A DNA stretch of 64,000 nt, from NCBI GenBank assembly GCA_034509735.1, contig JACGWO010000004.1, positions 20,317,395 through 20,381,394 on the forward strand, written 5' to 3'. This DNA comes from Sesamum alatum. Taxonomy: Eukaryota > Streptophyta > Magnoliopsida > Lamiales > Pedaliaceae. A model generated the notes under the pieces. It was not told the DNA's origin. It searched no databases and was given only the letters and a program-made list of their open reading frames with translations. Position numbers and translations under genes: made by a program. This document shows, piece by piece, positions 55,376-64,000 of this stretch. Position 1 is the first letter of the stretch, and every line of letters starts with the position of its first letter.

Positions 55376-56921
55376 TATATAATTAGGGAATTTTTTTTTT
55401 TATTCCATTAACTTGGTACGAATTCAATTTTAGTACACTAACTATGTCAATTTTCAATTTTCTACATTATCTTGCACAATTAAAGCAATTAAGTACACCG
55501 GTCGACAAAATCTGCTTTTTTGACCGTGAAAGAGCATGTGCACCTCACATGCTGAAAATTTTGGGGAATTTTTATCCCATGTGGCACAAACATATGATGT
55601 GGCACTTGACTTGGCAATATTTGTGATTTTTTTATCCCCTGTGGCATTAGAAATGACTTGGCACTTGAAGTGGATTATTTTTTATCCCATGTGGCAATAT
55701 ATATTTATAGATTATAAAAATTAATTATTATTCTATAAGAAGTACATAAAATTATTTTTTTATTTATAAAATTATAGATAAAAAATACATAAAATTTATT
55801 TTATGAAAAAACATAGAATTTTTTTTATTTATAATATTATATTTATAACTTTCGTAACACGTCGTCCCTGCATGCATGTAATACATAATCTTACATACTA
55901 TAAAAGGTATGAATAAATTAAAATAAAATATATAACCCAATATACCAACTTCCAAAAAATTAATTTAAATATATTATCGACACAATAAAAATAAATAAAT
56001 TAAAATTACAGATAATTATAAATAATTATTTTATAAATACTTATAGAGTATAAAAATTGATTATTATTTTACAATAAATAGATAAAATTATATATAACTA
56101 TAAATAATTTTATTTTGTTATAAATAATTATTTTATTTAATTATAAAATTAAAAATACATAAAATTTATTTTATAAAAAATAAATAAAATAAATATAATA
56201 ATCCATATTTTATACATTTTATTTATGGTAAATTTTATAATATATAAATTTAAATAAAATAAAGATATAATACAAATTTTAAAGAAAATTATATTCCCTA
56301 ACCCACCCCCACCCTCACCCCACCGCTACCCCCACCCCTATCTCCCCCCGTCCAACCCCCCCGCCCCCCTGCCAGCCCCAACCATAGTAGGGGGCATGAC
56401 CGCCCCCAATAGAGGGGGCGACGACGCGCACAACTGGGCGACAGAGAGTCGCCCTGTGGGGTTAGGGGGCGACGCCGCCCCCTTGCTGGAGCGGCATTGC
56501 CCCCTCCTATGGGAGATGGTGGGCGGCGTAGGTGGACGGAGGAGGAGGAGGGGGTGGGGGGTGGGAGTGTTGGGTCGGTAGGGATTTTTTTTTAATTTTT
56601 ATTAAAAAAATAATTTTATTTTAATTATATATATATATATACATACACTCATATACAATTAAGCCACATCATCTGCCACTTTTTAATTTTAACCACATCA
56701 TGTGCTGATATGGTTAATTTCGCCGGATACATAAGCAACACTTGGCCACATCATCAGATTCCGGTCAATTTATCGGAAAATTGGAACAAAAACCCTCATT
56801 TGGACTTAATTGACACAAAATTATAATATAGTGTAGAAAATTGAAAATTGACATAATTAGTGCACTAAAATTGAATTCGTGCCAAGTTAATGGACTAAAT
56901 TTTTTTTCCCCTATATAATTA
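55376..56921. mobile_element. Mutator-like element with GC-rich core (copy 2)
   Basis: Element 55386-56911 with the same TATATAATTA duplications (55376-55385, 56912-56921). Its GC-rich core (56300-56580) has small indels relative to copy 1. Shared position and TSD show that it inserted before the segmental duplication. Confidence 0.82.
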
Positions 56922-57975
56922 CATTCACTACCTGATCTATGGTAAGTATAAATATATAGATCAGTCCTATTTTTTGAAAATGATATTGCACAAATAATAA
57001 CTTAAATAACAGTCAACCAAACGTTAAATAACTATTTTATTGATCAAAGGTGGGTAAATCTCTGATACGTTATAATTCATCCAAGGCTATTCTATCTCGT
57101 TTCTCACTAAATCCTCTCTTTGTCCAAAAAAGTGTCCCCCTTCGAAATGAGGAGTTGATCTCGTATTTATACCATCGATCTATATACGGCAAGTGTCAAT
57201 CTTTGTCTACTTTGCCCTTCATCGCTTTGACAATGAATATATATGGAAGTCTTTTGAGAGGTCTTAACGGTCCTTTTCTTGATCCCTCATTAATGCTAGA
57301 GCTCCATGGATGGAGCTCTAATTGCTAAATCTCATCCTTGATTCCTATAATTTCTCCATGGATTAGCCATTTGATGAGGCATGAATAAATGTTGGTCAAC
57401 CATTATTTTTTCCCATATCAGAAAAATTACATACACACCATCTAAAAATGTCAATATCGTTAGACAAACTATCCATATTGTGTTGCCGTCAAGAGTGGCT
57501 TCTATACTTATATAAAAAAAATAAGAATAATTTGTATAAGTAGAATATAAGTTAAGAAATGTAAATGTTGAAAGTCTTTTTTGTCTAATAGGGAGGCAGA
57601 CATATATCATAAGTTGTGGATTAGTGATTAGGCCTGCTTCCATATATGGTGAATCATCAGCACAAACTTTGTTCACCTGGTTTACTTCTCTTGTCTCCAA
57701 AGTGATCATCATCCCTATCCACAACTTCATCCCCCAAGTAATTGATGTGCAACACTCTTTACTCTCTAGCCCCCTATACTAGTACTACTCAATTATCGTC
57801 ACTTTCTGCCCTCACTCTTTCTCTTTTCCCATTCTCCATCTCCCTAAACCATGTGTTTGTTCAGGGTAAGTTGCATCCGCTCTCCCGCTCCCTGATATTA
57901 AGTCTAATTATACAAACATCTTAAGTTGCATCCACGCTTCCTGATATGAAGCTTAATTATATAAACATCTTAGAT
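56922..57975. other. Unclassified promoter/LTR-like segment (copy 2)
   Basis: Equivalent to 49198-50255. The plus-strand frame seen in both copies differs mostly at residue-changing sites, arguing against a protein. Confidence 0.35.
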
Positions 57976-58313
57976 TCGACAAAATTACACTTTAGTCCCA
58001 TGGGATATGGGGTTCAACACATTTAGTCCCAAAGGATAAAGCTCGATATGTTTAGTCCTCCACTTTTTAGGGTTTTCAAAACGGTCTCGAAATTGAAAAA
58101 ATTCGACACATTTAGTTCTCTGCTTTACGGGATATATGGGCTAAATGTGTCGAGTTTTTCTAATTTTTGAATCATTTGAAATATTCAGTAAAGTATAGGA
58201 CTAAATGTGTTGAATTTTCCACAATTATGAGATTATTTTGAAAATCCCATAAAACAGAGGACTAAAAGTGTTGAACCTCATATCCTGTGGGACTAAAAGT
58301 GTAATTTTGCCCC
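57976..58313. mobile_element. Foldback element (copy 2)
   Basis: Duplicate of 50256-50592, with the same mirrored arms. Confidence 0.65.
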
Positions 58314-59147
58314 TTAGGTGAAATTATAGGAAAAATACTTGCGAGCACGACTACAACCTTAGAAGTGCGTGTATTTATTATCTTACAAAAAAATAAAAAA
58401 TATTTATATAATTAAACCAAATATTAGGCATGTCAATGTAATTTATCCTCTTTATTCATTATTTTATCATTCTTAGTCGTTCTTCGCCTACATCATTCCT
58501 TCTCCTACAATCTTGGCCTTGTTTCTTCTCTTTTTCTGGCAAGTGTTACATCAATGAGGTTATCTGTGTTTGAGACAGTGGACCATATATATGTGGACTT
58601 CAATTGAATTAAGTTGATCATCATCACCACAAAAAAAGGACAAGATGCAACAACGAAAAAAGTAAAGTGATGTTTTTAATAATGACACTAATTATATATA
58701 TATATATATTAAATGATAAGAATATTCTTTTTGGGTCACGATAATAAGTTTTATACTTTTAAAAGTAATAATCAATAATTTGTTAAAAATTGTCATTAAT
58801 TAGAACAAGTGGCAAAAAAATTGTGCATAGAGTTGTTACTAAAACCAATTAGTGAGTCATGCATGTATTGTGACGACCAGTTTGTTTTCTATATATAGTT
58901 TTGTTGTAACTGATTTGTCATTACAAATGTGTCACTAAATGGTTATGATGATAACGTTTTTCACAAGTCTTGTAATTAATGAAATATTGTCACAAATATT
59001 TACATATAGAACTCAAATTCATAACTTCAAACTTATTTATTAGACCTCAACATTAATCATCATTGGTACACTGTGTTTGTACTTGAGTCTAGTACACTGT
59101 GTACTTGCCCCTATAAGCTCAACTTGTTAAACGCTACCACATTTCAA
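58314..59147. other. AT-rich part of duplication unit (copy 2)
   Basis: Equivalent to 50593-51420; the TA repeat is slightly longer here (58692-58709). No gene recognised. Confidence 0.4.
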
Positions 59148-59667
59148 AATATTTTAGGGTTAATTATATTTAGACCCCCTTTAAAAATGTAAAATTACAC
59201 CTTCTTTCAAAAAAAAAAATTAAATTAAATTATACTTACACCCCTCTAAAAATTCTCCATTTATACCTAACCCCATCCCATAAGGATTTGGACTAAAAAT
59301 ACTGATCTGAGCAAAAATATTACACAAACTTTCAATTTTCCCACTTATTTAACATTCTGGATAATAATTTTGTACTTATAAGAGAAAAATCGTAATGATG
59401 TTAACCTCACTCCATATGTATATATCACATTTATCCTCTTATAAGCACTAAAATATACATGAAATGTTAAATGGGGAGTAAAATTAAAATTTAATGTAAT
59501 TTTTTTGCTTATGTAAGTTTTTTTCGTCCAAACTCTAACGGAAAAGGGGTCAGGTATAAATGGAAAATTGTTGAAGGGAATGTAAATGTAATTTAAAAAC
59601 TTTTTTAGGAGAAAGTGTAATTTCATATTTTTAGAGCGGGTCTAAATATAATTAACCCAATATTTTA
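59148..59667. mobile_element. Foldback element with 9-bp TSD (copy 2)
   Basis: 59157-59658 between AATATTTTA repeats (59148-59156, 59659-59667). Both ends here read GGGTTAATTATATTTAGACC, preserving the terminus better than copy 1. Confidence 0.82.
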
Positions 59668-60500
59668 TGAATTTATTTCTAAACATCTTATAATATCTAT
59701 TTCAGTGCAAATGAGATAAATATGTCCCAAGAGCCTAACATTTGGTGTAAGAAAGCATTATGATGTTGTCAACTTTTTGGCACATGAAAGGGAACACGAA
59801 TAGAGTCATTATTGACTACTTCTTCCTCTGGAATCAAAGCATTGACAGCCAAAAGATAGAGCAAAACAACCATGACATCAAACCAACCTCTCAACATTTC
59901 GGACACATAATTTAGCTAATTTTCCGACCCTTTGGCTCTTTTTTTCCAGAAACGGTGCGTACGTGCTTGTAGTGCACAGTCATGCATGCATGCACTACAT
60001 TTGTATCAAAGTTTTGCGTAAATCTTTCCCAGTTTTTTCAAACTCTGTTACTGCACAAAGTTTAGCAGTCTCTAAACTGTACATTTGTTTTCCAAAAACT
60101 TCGTTTTAATTTAGAGGTACTTGAGGTTGGGCAGGGACCGACTTTCTGGTTAGGGAAGAGTGACCTCCAGGATGCCACATGTAACACATGTGGATGATTC
60201 CAGGACAGTCCATTGCCTCTTGTCGGGACAATTTTGGCAACCTTTGAATCCATGCATGGTGTCCCAAATGGAAAATAACTCTGTCGAAAATATGAATGAT
60301 TTTCTCCCATAGTTGAAAAACCATGTGGTTCTTGATCTTTGTGCGGGTATTGTCACCTCATATAACCAGAGGGAAAAGCTCTTTCACTTCCCTTAATTAA
60401 TTTTGGTGAGAAATTAATGTGTGTTAAATGGAGAAATATAATTATGTGTATGATTTCATTCATCTGTTTAATGTTACTAGAAGGATGACGCCTGATACAC
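59668..60500. other. Less AT-rich segment of unknown origin (copy 2)
   Basis: Equivalent to 51941-52710, with about 60 extra bases (60366-60427, 'ccagagggaaaagctc...') lost from copy 1. Minus-strand frames of 68-82 codons lack family motifs. Confidence 0.35.
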
Positions 60501-60749
60501 ATGGTTCAAATCGTGGTATCAACGATAATATCGGCAGGTATTATTTTACATCGGTCGCAACGTATCGGGATATTATCGGACGATACGAAGCAAATATGTT
60601 ATACAATGCTTAAAAAATTCCAAAGAAATTAGTAAAATTATAAAAACAATAAAGCACCACAAATTACTATATAATATTAAAAATGAAAAGTTTTATAATA
60701 TCAAATATCGATAAAATTAATTAAAAAATGGTTAAGATATCAGGCATGA

Positions 60750-63700
60750 TAAAAAAAAAGTGGATCGCCGGTGGGGCTCAAAATGATCGGCATTATTATC
60801 ATCATCACTCCTCCCATAATAATCATGTGAAAATAGGTGAGTAATTATAACCGAAAGGCGTGGTGTAAGAAACCAGCATTGATAACACCTGCCAGGTGAG
60901 AAGGTATTCCATATTAAAAGTACATCAGTGATTGAGTTGGTATAAGGGCCTTGTGGGAAAACACCTTGATATGGTAGATTGTAAGGCACTTGAGGAAGTG
61001 GCCGTGGTGGCATTACATGCTCCATGTTCTGGTTGTGATAGCCTAAACCTTGATAGTATGTACTAGTACCACTACTATGAGAGGATTCTATACTCTGAAT
61101 GTCGATTACTCTCACTGAGGCTATCTGTAGTGCTTCCACGATTTCTTCTTCTAGCCTGAGATCTCCCACTATGTGTACTTGTTGATGACCCCTAACGTCC
61201 TTGCAGTTCGTGTGGTCTGCAGTCATCAATTTCCAGATTCTGCATAGAATACTAGAGGTCAGGCTGCAATCTACCATGTCTTCGTGATTGAGAATCATCA
61301 TATTGACTGGGAAAATCTGTCAAATTGGATGGGAACCGACGTTGATTCTCAATTCCAGGGCAATACCCATGGTCTGTGTCTTGAGTTGCATAGTAATTTT
61401 CATCTCCTTCAGCCCATGTCATGCCATGACTTTATTGGGTATCTTTATGCCCATTTCGATCTCCATCATTGTCATCATCGCCGTCGTCATCATCATCATC
61501 ATCATCATCATCGTCATCGTCATCACTATCATCTTGATTGCTTGAGCTCGTAAAACATGTTTATCCTTTCTTGAGGATGAAACTTGTCCACTTTTGTCCT
61601 TAAATGTGACTTGTTTAGCTTTTTCCTGCGATGAAACATGCTTACCTTTCCCTTTTGATGACCTTTGAATAGACCAACGAGACAAAGGAAGCATGGCATC
61701 ATCATCCTCATCGTTTGGTACATTGTCCCTAAGCTTTTCTTCATTGCGTTGGTTGTCTTCATCTAACCACTCTAAATCATCTTCGGGTAGCAACGACTCT
61801 TCGTTTTCCTATGTCCACTCGTCCAAGATATCATTGTCATGAATGATATGATTAAGATCAATTGGACTATAGTAGTCATCATCTTCCCTTTAATACATCA
61901 AATTTCTGACTCTTAATCGCATATTATAATGGGCATACACCCACTTATGCAACTTTTGGGTTTCCAAACGGTTACACAGTTTAGTATGAATCAATGACCA
62001 AGTACTCCAATTTCTTTCACACCCAGATGATGCACATGTTTGACTCAACACCTTAACTGCTATCCTCCGAAGGTTGGGTGCTTCATCACCGTAATTATAC
62101 CACCATTGAGCTAAAATAAAATTTATATTTGGATGTCACGTGAATGTTATGAATTGTACATACATAAGTACTTAGAATCATTAATACCTGGGAGAGACGT
62201 AAATACTATTTGTCTTGCCAGTGGAGTTCCAAATTTTCTCAATTTATCAACAAATGTCCTTATCTACAATTATTAGAAGTATGCATATTTGAGAAAAATT
62301 CATTTTCAGATAAGTCGAAAATATATAAAACTTTGTACCTCGTTCATTGCATTATCTTGAACAATTAAGCCCGGCTCTAGTCTTTTAATCACTTTTTTGA
62401 CTCCTCGTCTAACCTCAGCCGTGTCAAACACACAAGTGTTTGAGTATTGCAGAACTGGGTTGAAGAAATAACCTAAAAACAAACAAAAAATAAATTTAAA
62501 ATAATATTTTACTCATATAAGGAAAAGAATAAACAATACTTAAAAGTTACCTGCTGCATGCAAATGCTTGTGTAGTTGTCGATACCATCTGTCATCAATA
62601 ATCTCCCAATATTTCTGCCATCTTCTAACACTTGCTTTAATCGCCATTTTGGCTCTATCCATTGCTTCATATATGATACACAAAGTGGGTTTTTTATCCT
62701 AGTCCACGACTTTCAACACTCTCACTAAAGGCTCCATAATTTGACAATATTCTCTTGCTTTCTTCCAAAATCTCTCTGTTAATATTATCTCAGACACCTG
62801 GGTGGCCTCATTTCTTCGTCTTGTGGTGTTGTTGAAAGTCCTCCACTCATCACATGTACACAATTGTCTTAATTCCATCTAATGACGAAGAAGACTCTCA
62901 AAGGCAATATATTCAGTCGCAAATCTAGTGATTCTAGGTCTTAACATTCTCTGTCCTTGGTATAAATCTTCATCAGATTCACAACCTTATCACTATTATA
63001 TATGAAGCTAGTAATTCTCTTAGCTTCATCTATGTTCGCTCTTATTGACTTCATCTTTCCAATGTCCTCCAGCATCAAATCGATACAATGTGCCGCACAT
63101 GAGGACCAAAATAGATGCTTTCTTTTTTGCATCAACATCTCTCCTGCAGCTCTAAAAGAGCTCTCATTATTTGTGACAACCTGAACAACATTTTGTTCTC
63201 CAATCTCTTCAACTACTTGATCCATTAGACCAAAAATAAAATTTGCATTTTTCTCTTTGTTTTGTGCAATCCATAGATGAATGATAAATCATGTTTCGAT
63301 CACAATAAATCATGGATTGAATGTCGTGTTCTACTACTCCAGCATCGCACATAATTGTGCACTCAAAAGTCGACCATTTAACTTTGAGAGTGCTAATGTA
63401 TTTTTTCGAGTTCTTCGATCTTCTCATTCAAATAAATATTGCCGATTTGATAACCAGATGGTCCCTTAACACCAGGTCCCACCTTAGCGATGGTATCAAT
63501 CATAGATTGCATGTAAGGACCACTATCCGCCGCATTAAATGTAAATCATTGAAAATAAAGAACTTTGACACAACTTTACGTATTTTCTTTAGTCCGTATT
63601 AGGATAGCATGTCTTTTACATTTTTCTTGTTTTACGGAAACATGTGTGGGTCAAAGCGAGTGGAAGGCATCCCAACACCTGATTTTACTCCGAAACTTTG

Positions 63701-64000
63701 TGAAATTCCACGTTTCGATCTAGAAGTTGACCCTTTTGAAGACGAGCCATGGTATCCTACAACATTAAAATAAACTTAAATTAATAGTGGGTAATAAAAT
63801 AAATATTAATTAATATTTTAAAATAAATATTTTGTTAATACCTGCACCCCTACCAATAGACCGTCGGGTTTCATCTTCTACAAATCCCATGTAACGACTT
63901 TCAGCCATAGCTTGCTTCAATTATTTACGCCCCAATGCTGACATTCCATGCTCATCTTTGTCGTCATCATCCTCATCACTACTATCAACAAGAATATTTG
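60750..64000 (-). pseudogene. hAT-family transposase, multi-exon, degenerate, 5' end outside window
   Basis: Cut-and-paste DNA transposase of the plant hAT superfamily. Visible exons on the minus strand: from beyond 64000 to 63842, 63756-62551, 62472-62339, 62263-62188, and 62110 onward; all junctions fit GT-AG. The DUF659-type region holds VVQVVTNNESSFRAAGEML and LFWSSCAAHCIDLMLEDIG (63080-63190). Further on are KPTLCIIYEAMDRAKMAIKA (about 62640-62700) and YFFNPVLQY. The C-terminal dimerisation domain has WWYNYGDEAP, SQTCASSGCERNWST and IHTKLCNRLE (61960-62110). Stops and frame changes (for example near 62945, 62882, 61890-61892 and in the first visible exon) disable it. The tail has Asp/Met-rich repeats from a CAT microsatellite (61482-61531). 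The N-terminal BED zinc finger usual for the family would lie outside the window. Confidence 0.85.
61482..61531. repeat. CAT/GTC trinucleotide repeat in transposase tail
   Basis: A run of CAT with a few CGT units lies inside the transposase C-terminal extension. Its antisense frames give poly-His or poly-Ile peptides that are not genes. Confidence 0.9.

Larger units (their letters stand above)
52851..60643 (+). repeat. Large tandem duplication, copy 2
   Basis: Direct repeat of 42641-52850 without the 2.7-kb Helitron. The junction shares three bases (TAA at 52851-52853) with both parental ends, i.e. microhomology. Its right end lies inside the hAT element and is continuous with the rest of that element, so this copy keeps the ancestral right-hand junction. 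Confidence 0.93.
60501..64000 (-). mobile_element. hAT transposon, 3' end and body (runs off window)
   Basis: The element's 3' terminus is at 60501 (ATGGTTCAAATCGTGG on the plus strand), followed by the 'gataatatc' array and then a minus-strand hAT transposase reading out of the window. The 959-bp element at 16982-17940 shares its ends and subterminal motifs. The 5' end, and thus the target duplication, lies beyond 64000. Confidence 0.82.

Noticed and set aside
61284..61553. Plus-strand His-rich and Ile-rich frames
   Set aside because: Antisense of the CAT repeat in the hAT transposase tail.
1..64000. A novel multi-gene system, gene cluster or RNA gene
   Set aside because: Both strands were read for clustered genes, tRNA or rRNA genes and operon-like spacing; only one intact gene and transposon or pseudogene material were found.

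Overview
The window reads as nuclear DNA of a flowering plant, probably a eudicot. It is AT-rich, has GT-AG introns, and is packed with LTR retrotransposons, Helitrons, hAT, CACTA-like and Mutator-like elements. Only one gene looks intact: a four-exon ACC synthase (ethylene biosynthesis) on the minus strand at 37518-42193. Nearly everything else is mobile-element debris or pseudogenes.

Layout. 1-11126: a degenerate but structurally complete Ty1/copia element (LTR 400-2436, primer-binding site, leader, gag-pol 4441-8507, PPT, 3' LTR from 8522). Its 3' LTR is cut at about 9708 and joined to an inverted LTR/PBS/leader piece of a relative. 11127-22200: a tandem duplication carrying four broken relatives of pectin-methylesterase/invertase inhibitor (PMEI) genes. 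It is interrupted by a CACTA-like end, a non-autonomous hAT element and a solo copia LTR with a perfect 5-bp target duplication. 23782-27431: another copia LTR fragment, then a Ty3/gypsy gag-plus-LTR fragment in reverse. 28170-32293: a CACTA-like piece, an endogenous plant pararetrovirus (Caulimoviridae) movement-protein remnant, and a copia RT/RNase H remnant with its 3' LTR. 32644-37400: a cluster of foldback elements with long inverted ends and 9-bp target duplications (Mutator-like), plus CACTA-type MITEs, several nested.

37518-42236: the ACC synthase gene, with a 280-bp Helitron and foldback elements in its introns. 42641-60643: a large direct tandem duplication (about 7.5 kb of shared sequence per copy) starting some 450 bp upstream of the ACC synthase start codon. 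It consists of transposons and AT-rich DNA. Copy 1 has gained a 2.7-kb Helitron whose exact empty site survives in copy 2. 60501-64000: the 3' part of a hAT element with a multi-exon, stop-containing transposase on the minus strand. Its terminal 140 bp are also present, cut off, at the end of duplication copy 1.

There is no operon, CRISPR or defence-type system here. The value of the window is genome-evolutionary: paired filled and empty sites, target duplications and microhomology junctions allow insertions and duplications to be ordered in time. Element identities come from motifs and termini read by eye; divergence values and database matches were not computed.
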